The notes under the pieces: generated by a model | Seen by the model: only the letters and a program-made list of their open reading frames with translations | Told to the model about the DNA's origin: nothing | Database searches by the model: none | From: Rathayibacter caricis DSM 15933 | GTDB lineage: Bacteria > Actinomycetota > Actinomycetes > Actinomycetales > Microbacteriaceae | Length of the DNA stretch: 64,000 nt | Reading direction: 5' to 3' | Assembly (NCBI RefSeq): GCF_003044275.1 | Contig: NZ_PZPL01000001.1 | Span: forward strand, 1,798,001-1,862,000 | Translations under genes and position numbers: made by a program | Shown here: in pieces, positions 33,838-42,968 of the stretch | Position numbering within the stretch: the first letter of the stretch is position 1 | Layout: each line of letters starts with the position of its first letter

Positions 33838-35226
33838 ATGCCGTCCCGGGAGCCGGTCAACGGCGACGTGTCGTTCTGGTGGTCCTCGCTGGGGCGACCG
33901 GAGGCGCGGCCCGCACTCCCGGGGCCGCTGGACGTCGACGTCTGCATCGTGGGCGCCGGCTACACGGGCCTCTGGACGGCCTACTACCTGAAGAAGGCCG
34001 CTCCGGATCTGCGGATCGCGGTGCTCGAGCAGCGCTTCGCCGGTTTCGGGGCGTCGGGCCGCAACGGCGGCTGGCTGACGAACGAGATCACCGGAGGCGT
34101 CTCCTCCTACGCCCGCAGTCACGGCCGGGAGGCGGTCGACCGGTTCCAGCTCGCGGTGAACGAGACGGTCGACGAGGTGATCCGCGTCGCGGCCGCCGAA
34201 GGCATCGACGCGGACATCGTCAAGGGCGGCGAGTACCAGGTGGCCCGCGGTCCGGCGCAGAAGCGGCGCCTCGAGGCGACGGTCGCCGCCGCCCGGGCCC
34301 GCGCCCACACCGACGTCGAGCTGCTCGACGCGGCGGAGGCGTCGGCGCGGATCGCCGTGAGCGGCACTTCGGCCGGCATGTGGCACCCGCACTGCGCCAG
34401 GATCCATCCCGCGAAGCTCGCGGCGGGACTCGCGCGCACCGTCGAGGCGCTCGGAGTCGTGATCCACGAGGACACCCGGGTCGACGAGATCCGCCCCGGA
34501 GCCGCCGTCACGGCGCGCGGAACCGTCCGCGCCGACATCGTGCTGCGCGCCACCGAGGGCTTCACCGCCGAGCTCGCCGGTCACCGCCGGGAGTGGCTGC
34601 CGATGAACTCCTCGCTCGTCGCCACCGAGCCGCTGCCCGCCGCGGTGTGGGACGAGCTCGGCTGGGCGGGACGCGAGACGCTCGGCGACTTCGCGCACGC
34701 CTACATGTACGCGCAGCGCACGGCCGACGACCGCATCGCGATCGGCGGCAGGGGAGTGCCGTACCGCTACGGCTCCCGGATCGACGTCGACGGGGCGACC
34801 GACCCGCGCACGCTCTGGATGCTGCGCGGGATCCTCGAGCGCTTCTTCCCTGTGCTGGAGGGAGTGGGGATCGACCACGTGTGGTCGGGCGTTCTCGGAG
34901 TGCCGCGCGACTGGCACGCGACCGTCGGTCTCGACCGCGCCACGGGACTCGGCCGGGCGGGCGGCTTCGTCGGCACGGGGGTGACGGCGACCAACCTGGC
35001 CGGGAGGACCCTCCGGGACCTCGTGCTCGGCGAGCGCACCCCGCTCACGGAGCTGCCGTGGGTCGACCACCGCGTGCGGCGGTGGGAGCCGGAGCCGCTG
35101 CGCTGGCTCGCGGTGACGACGCTCTACACCGCGTACGGCCTGGCCGACGGCGCCGAGGCCCGGGGGAGGGCGACCACCTCGCCGCTCGCGAGCCTGGCCG
35201 ACGTGGTCGCCGGCCGCTCGCACTGA
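33838..35226 (+). CDS. DAO-type FAD-dependent amine oxidoreductase
   Basis: This 462-residue flavoprotein of the D-amino-acid-oxidase superfamily has an N-terminal dinucleotide fold (VDVCIVGAGYTGLWTAYYLK near residues 28-47), EQRFAGFGASGRNGGWLTNE and a C-terminal FAD region (GRAGGFVGTGVTATNLAGRT). The SGRNGG motif is typical of gamma-glutamylputrescine oxidase and related amine oxidases. The substrate here is not fixed. It lies five bases after the DUF2510 gene, and an Lrp regulator converges on it from the other side; Lrp proteins often control amine and amino-acid catabolism. Confidence 0.87.
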   Translation: MPSREPVNGDVSFWWSSLGRPEARPALPGPLDVDVCIVGAGYTGLWTAYYLKKAAPDLRIAVLEQRFAGFGASGRNGGWLTNEITGGVSSYARSHGREAVDRFQLAVNETVDEVIRVAAAEGIDADIVKGGEYQVARGPAQKRRLEATVAAARARAHTDVELLDAAEASARIAVSGTSAGMWHPHCARIHPAKLAAGLARTVEALGVVIHEDTRVDEIRPGAAVTARGTVRADIVLRATEGFTAELAGHRREWLPMNSSLVATEPLPAAVWDELGWAGRETLGDFAHAYMYAQRTADDRIAIGGRGVPYRYGSRIDVDGATDPRTLWMLRGILERFFPVLEGVGIDHVWSGVLGVPRDWHATVGLDRATGLGRAGGFVGTGVTATNLAGRTLRDLVLGERTPLTELPWVDHRVRRWEPEPLRWLAVTTLYTAYGLADGAEARGRATTSPLASLADVVAGRSH

Positions 35227-35257
35227 GCCCGCCCGCTCGCAGGGAGCCGAGCCCCCG

Positions 35258-35695
35258 TTACGCCTCGCCGCGCTGGATCAGGCGCGACAGCACGATCGCC
35301 GAGCGCGTGTGGTCGACGTTCGGGGCGATGCGCACCTTCTCGAGCGCGAGCTCGAGGCTCGGGATGTCGCGCGAGCGGATGTGCACGATGGCGTCCGCGG
35401 ATCCGGTGACGGTGCCGGCGTCGACGACCTCCGGCACCGCCGAGAGGATCCGGCGCAGCTCGTCGGGGGCGACGGTGCCGCGGCAGAACAGCTCGACGTA
35501 CGCCTCCGTCGCCATGCCGTCGACCGCGGGATCGACCTTGATGGTGAAGCCGCGGATCACGCCGTCGGCCACGAGGCGGTCGACCCGGCGCTTCACGGCG
35601 GAGGCGGACAGCCCGACCACCCCTCCGATGTCGCCGTACCCCGCCCGGGCGTTCTGGCGCAGCAGATCGAGGATCTTCCGGTCGATGTTGTCCAT
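35258..35695 (-). CDS. Lrp/AsnC family transcriptional regulator
   Basis: This 145-residue regulator has an N-terminal winged HTH (DRKILDLLRQNARAGYGDIG, then GLSASAVKRRVDRLVADGVI) and a C-terminal RAM effector domain (AYVELFCRGTVAPDELRRIL, then GSADAIVHIRSRDIPSLELA). It begins at ATG 35695 with TAGGCT six bases upstream on the minus strand (35702-35707), a leaderless arrangement. The neighbouring FAD amine oxidoreductase is a natural candidate target. Confidence 0.92.
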   Translation of the reverse strand: MDNIDRKILDLLRQNARAGYGDIGGVVGLSASAVKRRVDRLVADGVIRGFTIKVDPAVDGMATEAYVELFCRGTVAPDELRRILSAVPEVVDAGTVTGSADAIVHIRSRDIPSLELALEKVRIAPNVDHTRSAIVLSRLIQRGEA

Positions 35696-35785
35696 GCGTC
35701 GAGCCTAGGGCGGGAGGACGGAGCGGGCGCTCCGGGGAAGGGTAGCCTTGCCTTCGCACCCCCGCTCGAGCAGAAGGAGGACCCC

Positions 35786-36265
35786 GTGCCCGCTCTCCTC
35801 GACGAGCTGGGGTTCGTGGAGCTGCTGGCGGCCCTCTTCGCCATCGTGTTCCTCCGTGCGCAGGCCACCTACTGGCTGGCGCGCGCGATCGCGGCGGGAG
35901 TCGCCTCCCGCCGGTGGGGCCGGTGGCTGGAGTCCCCGGCGATGCGGCGCGCCTCCGCGGTGCTCGCCCGGTACGGAGCGCCCGCCGTCACGGTGAGCTT
36001 CCTGACGGTCGGATTCCAGACGGTGGTCAACGCCGCGGCGGGTGCGACGCGGATGCGCTGGCTCGTCTACCTCCTCGCGATGATCCCGGGCTGCGCCGCC
36101 TGGGCGCTGATCTACGCCACGGTCGGCTTCGCCGTGCTCTGGGCCGTGATCGGCGCGGCGGCCGGGTCTCCCGCGGGAGTGGCCGTGCTCGCGGTGCTCG
36201 TCGCGGCGGTGGTCGTGAGCGTGGTGCTCGTCCGCCGGCGGGGCTCCGTCCGTTCGTCGCGCTGA
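35786..36265 (+). CDS. DedA/VTT-like small membrane protein
   Basis: This 159-residue membrane protein starts with GTG 35786 after AGAAGGAGG. It has four or five hydrophobic helices. The middle segment (RYGAPAVTVSFLTVGFQTVV, then AGATRMRWLVYLLAMIPGCA, AWALIYATVGF) follows the pattern of DedA/SNARE-associated proteins (large hydrophobic R..P..AG..R...F), which are membrane lipid or homeostasis factors. The match is partial and the protein is short, so the family call is moderate. Confidence 0.65.
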   Translation: MPALLDELGFVELLAALFAIVFLRAQATYWLARAIAAGVASRRWGRWLESPAMRRASAVLARYGAPAVTVSFLTVGFQTVVNAAAGATRMRWLVYLLAMIPGCAAWALIYATVGFAVLWAVIGAAAGSPAGVAVLAVLVAAVVVSVVLVRRRGSVRSSR

Positions 36266-36358
36266 GCGGCTGCCGTCGCGGTCGGGGCGCGCCCGTCTGC
36301 GTTCGCGACCCCTCCGACCGGTTCGTCGGCCCCTCTGGCGAAAACCCGCGCCCGGCTA

Positions 36359-36396
36359 TATAGTTGCTCTTGGTCAATAGTTGACCCCGGTCAACT
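36359..36396 (+). promoter_or_regulatory. Promoter/operator of the MFS-MarR operon
   Basis: A -10-like TATAGT lies at 36359-36364. Two overlapping inverted repeats follow: GGTCAA-TAG-TTGACC (36372-36386) and AGTTGACC-CC-GGTCAACT (36379-36396). Such GTCAA/TTGAC dyads are typical of MarR operators. The MarR gene at the end of this operon is the likely ligand, giving drug-inducible self-control. Confidence 0.6.
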
Positions 36397-36425
36397 AGAA
36401 CCGCAGATCACACTCGAGGAGCCGT

Positions 36426-38162
36426 ATGTCCCGCGCACAGCGCACCGTTCCGGAGGCCTCCGCCCCGGATCGCCACACCCCCGCAGGCCCCGACGGGGCC
36501 ATGTCGCACCGTCAGGTGCTGGAGTCGCTCAGCGGCCTGCTGCTGGGCATGTTCGTCTCGATCCTCGCCGGCACGGTCGTCTCGACCTCGCTGCCGCTGA
36601 TCATCTCGGACCTGAAGGGCGACCAGAACGCCTACACCTGGGTCGTCACCGCGACCCTCCTGGCGACCACCGTCTCGACCCCGCTCTGGGGCAAGTTCGC
36701 CGACCTCTTCAACCGCAAGCTGCTGATCCAGCTCGCCCTCGCGGTCTTCGTCCTCGGATCCGCGGCCGCGGGCTTCTCGCAGGACACGAATATGCTGATC
36801 GTGTTCCGCGTCTTCCAGGGCCTCGGCGCCGGCGGTCTCGCGGCGCTGAGCCAGATCATCATGGCCGACATCATCAGCCCCCGGGAGCGCGGCAAGTACG
36901 CCGGCCTCTTCGGCGGAGTGATGGCCGTCGGCACCGTCGGCGGCCCCCTCCTGGGCGGCGTCGTCACCGACGCGTTCGGCTGGCGCTGGAACTTCTTCAT
37001 CGCGCTGCCCGTCGCCATCGTCGCGATCGTGCTGCTCCAGGTGACCCTCCGCCTCCCCGCGCACCCCAAGCGCACGGTGAAGATCGACTACTTCGGCGCG
37101 GTCCTGATCGCCGCGGGCGTGTCCCTGCTCCTGATCTGGGTCTCGCTCGCCGGCAAGAACTTCGAGTGGGCCTCGTGGGAGACCGCGCTCATGGTCGGCG
37201 GCGCCGTGGTGCTGCTGGTGGCCGCGGTGATCGTCGAGCTCACGGTCGACGAGCCGATCATCCCGATGGGGATGTTCAGGAACCGCACCTTCAGCCTCGC
37301 GGTCGTCGCGAGCGTCTCGGTCGGCGTCTCGATGTTCGGCACCGCGGTGTTCCTCGCGCAGTACATGCAGCTCTCGCGCGGAGCGACGCCGACGCAGTCG
37401 GGTCTGCTCACCATCCCGATGATGGCGGGCCTGCTGATCGCCTCGACGATCTTCGGCGGCATCATCTCGCGCACCGGCAAGTGGAAGGCGATCATGGTCT
37501 CGGGCGGCGTCCTCGCGGTCGTCGGCACCTACCTCCTGAGCACGCTGCGCTACGACACGAACCTGGTGCTCGTCGGGATCTACATGGCCGTCCTCGGCGC
37601 CGGCCTGGGCATGCTCATGCAGAACCTCGTCCTCGTCGTGCAGAACTCGATCGAGGTGAAGAACCTCGGAGTCGCCACCAGCGCGGTCACGTTCTTCCGC
37701 AGCCTCGGCGGCACGATCGGCGTCTCGGTCCTCGGCTCGATCCTCGGCACCGTGATCGCCGACCGCATCGGCAGCGGCGTGGCCGGCCTCGAGCCCGCGG
37801 ATCAGGCGCTCGCCGCCCAGACGCTGGGCAGCGGCACGATCCCGCAGGTCGCCACCCTGCCCGAGCCGCTCCGCATCGTCGTCGAGAGCGCCTACGGCAT
37901 CGGCGTCGGCGACGTGTTCCTCTTCAGCATCCCGCTCGCGATCATCACCCTGATCGCCGTGATCCTGCTCCCGAACGTCGACCTCGGCACCAAGAACGCG
38001 ATCCAGCTGAAGTCGGAGCCCGGGGCCCCCGCCACCGGCTCGACCCGCGTGGTCGAGGACGCGGAGGACGCGCTCATCGCGACGGCCGACGGCCAGGCGG
38101 GCCTGCGTCCCGTGGGCCAGGCGAGGCCGACCGGCTCGATCGACGTGGTCGAGCGCCGCTGA
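36426..38162 (+). CDS. DHA2-type MFS multidrug exporter
   Basis: This 578-residue transporter has 14 predicted membrane helices. DHA2 features are the first helix (LSGLLLGMFVSILAGTVVST), motif A after it (TPLWGKFADLFNRK), and motif C in the fifth helix (GVMAVGTVGGPLLGGVVTDA). The C-terminus has a cytosolic tail. Such exporters expel lipophilic drugs or toxic metabolites with the proton gradient. A MarR gene overlaps its end, and a palindromic operator precedes it. The start ATG 36426 follows GAGGAG. Confidence 0.94.
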   Translation: MSRAQRTVPEASAPDRHTPAGPDGAMSHRQVLESLSGLLLGMFVSILAGTVVSTSLPLIISDLKGDQNAYTWVVTATLLATTVSTPLWGKFADLFNRKLLIQLALAVFVLGSAAAGFSQDTNMLIVFRVFQGLGAGGLAALSQIIMADIISPRERGKYAGLFGGVMAVGTVGGPLLGGVVTDAFGWRWNFFIALPVAIVAIVLLQVTLRLPAHPKRTVKIDYFGAVLIAAGVSLLLIWVSLAGKNFEWASWETALMVGGAVVLLVAAVIVELTVDEPIIPMGMFRNRTFSLAVVASVSVGVSMFGTAVFLAQYMQLSRGATPTQSGLLTIPMMAGLLIASTIFGGIISRTGKWKAIMVSGGVLAVVGTYLLSTLRYDTNLVLVGIYMAVLGAGLGMLMQNLVLVVQNSIEVKNLGVATSAVTFFRSLGGTIGVSVLGSILGTVIADRIGSGVAGLEPADQALAAQTLGSGTIPQVATLPEPLRIVVESAYGIGVGDVFLFSIPLAIITLIAVILLPNVDLGTKNAIQLKSEPGAPATGSTRVVEDAEDALIATADGQAGLRPVGQARPTGSIDVVERR

Positions 38163-38641
38163 TGACTCCCTCGGGAGTCCTCGACGCCGCGCCGGGATCC
38201 GTTCCCGGCGCGGCGTCCCCGCGCGCGCTCGCCGAGGTCGAGGAGCAGATCACGGCGCTCGCGGTGCAGGTGCGCAGCGCCGTGCGCGACGCGGCGGCCG
38301 CGATCGACCCGTCGCTCCCTCCGTTCGGCCTGCGGCTGCTGCGGATGCTGGAGCGCTGCGGCCCGGTCCACGCGAGCGTCGCCGCCGAGCGGCTGGGCGT
38401 CGACCGGAGCGCCATCAGCCGACAGGTGCGCCAGCTCGCCGAGCTGGACATGGTCGAGATGACCGTGGACCCCGACGACGGGCGCGCCCGCTTCCTCGCA
38501 CTGACGGCCCTGGGCCGCGAGCGCACGGCGCACCTCGGCGGCGAGCAGCGCCAGCGGATGCACCGGGCCCTGCGCACCTGGCCCGAGGAGGACCTGCTCG
38601 CGTTCGCCGGCTACCTCGAGCGGCTCACGACCGCGGACTGA
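38162..38641 (+). CDS. MarR family regulator of the MFS exporter
   Basis: This 159-residue regulator starts with ATG 38162 inside the stop of the exporter gene (TGATG). The winged HTH is LRLLRMLERCGPVHASVAAE, then LGVDRSAISRQVRQLAELDM with wing VDPDDGRARFLALT. Co-transcription and the dyad operator upstream of the exporter support a repressor that is released by an exporter substrate. Its last 17 bases overlap the end of the convergent TetR gene. Confidence 0.93.
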   Translation: MTPSGVLDAAPGSVPGAASPRALAEVEEQITALAVQVRSAVRDAAAAIDPSLPPFGLRLLRMLERCGPVHASVAAERLGVDRSAISRQVRQLAELDMVEMTVDPDDGRARFLALTALGRERTAHLGGEQRQRMHRALRTWPEEDLLAFAGYLERLTTAD

Positions 38642-39233
38642 CCGCGTCAGCGCCGGGCGGCGGCCCCGCCACCAGCGCCGCGACGTGCACGACGAACGCC
38701 CGGCGCCGCGCGCGCACCGCGTCCCCGCCCGAGCGGTCCGAGAACGGCGTCAGGTGCCAGATCTCGCAGAGGCCGAGCAGGGCGATGAACACGTCGTCCG
38801 GCGCCCAGGCCGGGTCGACCGCTCCCGCCGCCTGCCACTCCCGCACCCGGATCTCGGGAGCCGGGACGGCGCCGAGGCGCTCGCTCGCCTCCTCCCAGAA
38901 GCCGGGGCCCTCGAGCCGCGCCCAGGTGAGCAGGCGGAGGAACTCCGGGTGGTCCCAGACGTGGTCGAACATCCGCTCGGCGAGGTCCGGCAGATCGACG
39001 GCCTCCTCGAGCAGCAGGGCGTCGAGCTCCTGCAGGGCCCCGACGACGGACGAGACGAAGAGGCCCCGCTTGCCGCCGTAGTAGGCGTAGAGCCGCTCCT
39101 TGTTCAAGCCCGCGGCGGCGGCGATGCGGTCGATCCGCGCTCCGGCGAAGCCGTGGGCCGCGAACTCGCCGGTCGCGGCGCGCAGGATCCGCTCGCGGGC
39201 GGGCTCGGGGCCCGCCGTCGTCGTCTCGCTCAC
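38625..39233 (-). CDS. TetR family regulator of the second MFS exporter
   Basis: This 202-residue repressor starts at GTG 39233; a longer frame to 39278 would cover the operator and is less likely. The HTH is RERILRAATGEFAAHGFAGA, then IDRIAAAAGLNKERLYAYYG. The C-terminal domain (about 70-200) is the usual variable ligand-binding part. It is divergent from an MFS exporter with a perfect 12-bp palindrome in between, the usual arrangement of a drug-responsive repressor and its pump. The gene ends inside the convergent marR gene. Confidence 0.92.
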   Translation of the reverse strand: MSETTTAGPEPARERILRAATGEFAAHGFAGARIDRIAAAAGLNKERLYAYYGGKRGLFVSSVVGALQELDALLLEEAVDLPDLAERMFDHVWDHPEFLRLLTWARLEGPGFWEEASERLGAVPAPEIRVREWQAAGAVDPAWAPDDVFIALLGLCEIWHLTPFSDRSGGDAVRARRRAFVVHVAALVAGPPPGADAVSPRS

Positions 39234-39278
39234 CCTCGCACCTCCGGCCGCACGAACGTTACACTCGTCCGTGCCCAA

Positions 39279-39290
39279 CCAACCGGTTGG
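39279..39290. promoter_or_regulatory. TetR-type operator CCAACCGGTTGG
   Basis: This perfect 12-bp palindrome sits in the gap between the TetR gene and the divergent MFS gene, with a -10-like TACACT at 39260-39265 just ahead of it for the exporter. It is the best candidate site for the TetR protein. Confidence 0.6.
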
Positions 39291-39364
39291 GCTGGTTCGG
39301 CCCCGACGACGCGGTGCGGATCAGGACCCGCCGGTCCCGCTCCCACCCTCCTCGAAAGGCCTCC

Positions 39365-40792
39365 GTGACCAGCCACTCCCCGTCCCGCCGCTGGTGGGTC
39401 CTCGTGATCCTCGCGCTCACGCAGCTCGTCGTCGTGCTCGACGGCACGATCGTGAACATCGCGCTCCCCGAGGCGCAGCGCGACCTCGGCCTCTCGGACG
39501 TCGAGCGCCAGTGGGTCGTCACCGCGTACGCCCTCGCCTTCGGCGCCCTGCTGCTGCTCGGCGGCCGCATCGCCGACTACACCGGGCGCAAGCGCACGTA
39601 CCTCATCGGGATGATCGGCTTCGGCGCCGCGTCCGCGTGGGGCGGGCTCGCCTCCTCCGGCACCGAGCTGATCGCGGCCCGCGGTCTGCAGGGCGCGTTC
39701 GCCGCCCTGCTCGCCCCCGCCGCGCTCGCCCTGCTCACGGTCACCTTCCCGAGCGGCCGCGAGCGCAGCACCGCGTTCGCCGTCTTCGGCGCGGTCGCCG
39801 GCGCGGGAGCGGCCGTCGGCCTCGTGCTCGGCGGCCTCCTCACCGAGTTCGCCGACTGGCGCTGGTGCCTCCTGGTCAACGTGCCGTTCGTCGTCGTCGG
39901 CGTGGTCGCCGGAGCGCTGCTCGTCACCGAGAGCCGCGCCGAGGGCCGCAACCGCTTCGACATCGCCGGCACCGTCGTCGTCGCGCTCGGGCTCTGCGCG
40001 GTCGTCTACGGCTTCACCCTCGCCGAGCAGGGCTGGCTCCGCGTCGACACGATCGGCTTCCTGGTCGTCGGAGTCCTGCTCCTCGCGCTCTTCGTCCGCA
40101 TCCAGGCGCGCTCCGACCACCCCTCGCTGCCGCTGCGCATCGTGTCGGACCGGGTCCGCGGAGGCGCGTTCCTCATCCAGGCCATCGTCGGCAGCGTGAT
40201 GATCGGCTCCACGCTCTACCTCACCCTGCACCTGCAGATCGTCCTCGGCCTCCCGCCGCTCGAGGCGGGGCTCGCCAGCCTCCCGATGACGCTGACGATC
40301 ATGGTCGTCGCCGGTGTCGCGACCCGTCTGCTCCCCGTCGTCGGACCGCGTCCGCTGATGATCGCGGGGCCGATCATCGCCGCCGTCGGGCTCCTCTACC
40401 TCAGCCGCATCACGGCCGACGGCGCCTACGTCGTGCAGGTCCTGCCCGCGCTGATCGTGCTCGGCCTCGGCATGGCGCTGATCTTCGTCCCCGTGCAGAA
40501 CCTCGCCCTCAGCGGAGTCGCCGCGCACGACGCCGGTGCCGCCGGCGCGGCGGCGAACGCGTCGATGCAGATCGGCGGCTCGATCGGGCTCTCGATCTTC
40601 ACCACGATCTACGCCGGTGCCGTGGGCGCCGAGCCCTCGCCCGCGGCTCTCGTCGACGGCTACTCCGCCGTCTTCGTCACCGCGGCGGTCGGGCTCGTGA
40701 TCGCGGCGGGCGTCGCCGTCGCGATGATCCGGGTGAAGAAGGAGGAGTTCCTCGCGCAGGCGCCGTCGGAGGCGGTCGCGCACCTGGGGTAG
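39365..40792 (+). CDS. DHA2-type MFS transporter
   Basis: This 475-residue transporter has 14 predicted helices. The first helix and motif D1 (LVVVLDGTIVNIALP), motif A (GGRIADYTGRKR) and motif C-like AGAGAAVGLVLGGLLTEF are clear. GTG 39365 is chosen because GAAAGG lies five bases upstream and the protein then starts just before its first helix; an earlier ATG at 39287 would overlap the operator. The divergent TetR gene is its likely repressor. The substrate is unknown, with drug export most likely. Confidence 0.92.
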   Translation: MTSHSPSRRWWVLVILALTQLVVVLDGTIVNIALPEAQRDLGLSDVERQWVVTAYALAFGALLLLGGRIADYTGRKRTYLIGMIGFGAASAWGGLASSGTELIAARGLQGAFAALLAPAALALLTVTFPSGRERSTAFAVFGAVAGAGAAVGLVLGGLLTEFADWRWCLLVNVPFVVVGVVAGALLVTESRAEGRNRFDIAGTVVVALGLCAVVYGFTLAEQGWLRVDTIGFLVVGVLLLALFVRIQARSDHPSLPLRIVSDRVRGGAFLIQAIVGSVMIGSTLYLTLHLQIVLGLPPLEAGLASLPMTLTIMVVAGVATRLLPVVGPRPLMIAGPIIAAVGLLYLSRITADGAYVVQVLPALIVLGLGMALIFVPVQNLALSGVAAHDAGAAGAAANASMQIGGSIGLSIFTTIYAGAVGAEPSPAALVDGYSAVFVTAAVGLVIAAGVAVAMIRVKKEEFLAQAPSEAVAHLG

Positions 40793-40830
40793 GCCCCCAC
40801 TCCGGCCGACCCTCGGGTTAGGGTGCTGGG

Positions 40831-41322
40831 ATGCTCCCTCTGACCGAGGACGCGGTGCGCGCCTCCTTCGTGAACGCCTCCCGCAAGGAGGTCGCCGACG
40901 TCTCGCTGCCGGTCGGCTTCGACTCCCTCGACTGGGACTCGATCGACCTCCTCGGCTGGCGCGACAAGAAGATCGGGCGCCGCGCCTACGTGGTGGTGCC
41001 GATCGACGGCCGGGCCGTCGGGGTCCTGCTGCGGCAGGCTGACGCGCTGCCCCGCTCGCGCGCGCAGTGCTCGTGGTGCCGCGACACGCGCCTCCCCAAC
41101 GACGTCGTCTTCTTCGGTGCGCGCAAGGCCGGCGCGGCCGGGCGCTCGGGCGACTCGCTCGGCACGCTCGTCTGCGCCGACTTCCAGTGCTCGGCGAACG
41201 TGCGGGCGCGGCCCCCGATCGCCTACGTCGGCTTCGACGTCGAGCAGGCGAAGGCCGAGCGGATCGAGACGCTGCGCGCGAAGTCCGCCGGCTTCGTCCG
41301 CGAGGTGCTTGCGACGCAGTGA
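40831..41322 (+). CDS. FBP domain protein (EF-G-binding/treble-clef family)
   Basis: This 163-residue protein matches the FBP domain family. The treble-clef zinc site is visible: CSWC (about 71-74) and CADFQC (about 111-116). Staphylococcal members bind elongation factor G and relate to fusidic-acid resistance; actinobacterial members are mostly unstudied. The N-terminal half (SFVNASRKEVADVSLP, then LDWDSIDLLGWRDKK) is characteristic. TAGGGT (40819-40824) ends six bases before ATG, another leaderless start. Confidence 0.87.
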   Translation: MLPLTEDAVRASFVNASRKEVADVSLPVGFDSLDWDSIDLLGWRDKKIGRRAYVVVPIDGRAVGVLLRQADALPRSRAQCSWCRDTRLPNDVVFFGARKAGAAGRSGDSLGTLVCADFQCSANVRARPPIAYVGFDVEQAKAERIETLRAKSAGFVREVLATQ

Positions 41323-41329
41323 GCGGCGC

Positions 41330-41929
41330 TCAGCGCCGAGTGGAGGCGCGCACGTGCATCCGCTCGCCCTGGCGCCCGAACAGCGACAGGAACTCGACCG
41401 GCTTCTCGTCGGCCCGGCCGAACCAGTGCGGCACTCGCGTGTCGAATTCCGCCGCTTCGCCGGCGGGCAGCACCAGGTCGTGCTCGCCGAGCCGCAGCCG
41501 CAGCCGTCCGCTGAGCACGTAGAGCCACTCGAAGCCCTCGTGGGTGCGCTGCTCGAGATCGTCGACGGGCGGTGCCAGGGGCCCGCCCGGGATCGTGTGC
41601 TTGAACGCCTGCAGTCCGCCGGAGTCGCGGGTGAGCGGCTGGATGAGCATCCCGTTCCGCCGCATCGGGCGCCCGTGCACGCGCGGGTCCTCGGGCGCCG
41701 CTCCGACCAGCTCGTCCAGCGGGGCGCCGAGTGCGCGGGCGATCGGCAGCAGCAGCTCGAGCGTCGCGCGCCGGCCCCCGCTCTCGAGCCGCGAGAGGGT
41801 GCTCGCCGAGATCCCGGTCTCGGCCGAGAGCGAGGCGAGGGTCCGGTCGCGGCGCAGGCGGAGTCGGCGCAGTCGCGGTCCGACGGCGGCCAGCACCTCG
41901 TCGTCGGAGGGTCGGGAGTCGTCGGGCAT
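41330..41929 (-). CDS. XRE family regulator with C-terminal cupin domain
   Basis: This 199-residue regulator has an XRE HTH (LRRLRLRRDRTLASLSAETG, then ISASTLSRLESGGR) and a cupin domain (HEGFEWLYVLSGRLRLRLGE and VLPAGEAAEFDTRVPHWFG). The cupin part probably binds a small ligand. It is divergent from the thioredoxin-reductase-like gene with 87 bases between, in which CGTGC (41960-41964) and GCACG (41972-41976) form a weak dyad; control of that gene is likely. CAGTCT lies six bases before its ATG. Confidence 0.92.
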   Translation of the reverse strand: MPDDSRPSDDEVLAAVGPRLRRLRLRRDRTLASLSAETGISASTLSRLESGGRRATLELLLPIARALGAPLDELVGAAPEDPRVHGRPMRRNGMLIQPLTRDSGGLQAFKHTIPGGPLAPPVDDLEQRTHEGFEWLYVLSGRLRLRLGEHDLVLPAGEAAEFDTRVPHWFGRADEKPVEFLSLFGRQGERMHVRASTRR

Positions 41930-42016
41930 GCTCCGAGACTGGCAGAAGGGCCGCGCCGTCGTGCCGGAACAGCACGGATCCGCGACACCGGCTCCCGGGC
42001 GGCGCACTCTCGATCC

Positions 42017-42955
42017 ATGACACGCACCCCCGCCCCCGCCGACGTCCTGATCCTCGGCGCCTCCTTCGCCGGCCTCGCCGCCGCCACCGCCCTCGGCCGC
42101 AGCCTCCGCGACGTCCTCGTCGTCGACGGCGGCCCTCCGCGCAACGCCCCGGCGCCCGGCGCGCACAACGTCCTCACCCGCGACGGCAGCGCGCCGACCG
42201 AGCTCGTCCGCCTGGCCCGCCTCGAGGCCGAGGGCTACGGCGCCCGGGTCGTCACCGGGCGGGTCGTCAGCGCATCCAGCACCGGCGAGGCCGTCTCGGC
42301 GACCCTCGCCGACGGCACCGTGCTGCACGCCCGGCGGCTGCTGCTCGCGACCGGAGTCGCCGACCGGCTCCCCGCGATCCCCGGCCTCGCGCCGCGCTGG
42401 GGCCGCGACGTGCTGCACTGCCCGTACTGCCACGGCTTCGAGGTGCGCGGGCGGAGGATCGCCGTGCTCGGCAGTGGATTCGCGCCGCACCAGGCGCAGA
42501 TGTTCCGCCAGCTGAGCCCGCACGTCTCGATCCTGCTGAACGGCGTCGAGGCGCCGACGGGGGAGGAGGCGCGCGGACTCGCCGCCCGCGGCATCGCGCT
42601 CGTCGAGGGCGCGGTCGAGGAGGTCCGCGTGGAGGACGACCGCCTGGTCGGCGTCGTGATCGACGGGACGATCCTCCCGCTCGACGCGCTCGTCGTCGCC
42701 CCCGACGTCTCGGCGCGCCTGCCCGCCGGACTCGGTCTCGAGCTCGTCGACCACCCCTCCGGCGTCGCGCGCCACCTCTCGGCCGACCCGATGGGGCGCA
42801 CGGGAGTCGCCCGCGTCTTCGCCGCCGGCTCGCTGGTGGAGCCGATGTCGCAGGTGATGGCGGCGGCCGCCGACGGTCTGCGGGTGGGCGCCGCGATCAA
42901 CCACGACCTGATCGAGGAGGAGATCGCCGCGTCGCTGCGCGAGCACGCCGCCTAG
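42017..42955 (+). CDS. Thioredoxin-reductase-like NAD(P)/FAD oxidoreductase
   Basis: This 312-residue flavoprotein has an FAD fold (ADVLILGASFAGLAAATALG), VVDGGPPRN, the CPYC pair (CPYCHGFE) that could be redox-active, a second dinucleotide fold (RIAVLGSGFAPHQAQMF) and a closing FAD motif (VFAAGSLVEPMSQVMAAAAD). This layout belongs to the small low-molecular-weight thioredoxin-reductase-like group that is often paired with XRE-cupin regulators, as here. The true electron acceptor is unknown; no thioredoxin gene is adjacent. The gene converges with the CitB-like regulator. Confidence 0.88.
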   Translation: MTRTPAPADVLILGASFAGLAAATALGRSLRDVLVVDGGPPRNAPAPGAHNVLTRDGSAPTELVRLARLEAEGYGARVVTGRVVSASSTGEAVSATLADGTVLHARRLLLATGVADRLPAIPGLAPRWGRDVLHCPYCHGFEVRGRRIAVLGSGFAPHQAQMFRQLSPHVSILLNGVEAPTGEEARGLAARGIALVEGAVEEVRVEDDRLVGVVIDGTILPLDALVVAPDVSARLPAGLGLELVDHPSGVARHLSADPMGRTGVARVFAAGSLVEPMSQVMAAAADGLRVGAAINHDLIEEEIAASLREHAA

Positions 42956-42968
42956 TGCTCACCAGGCC

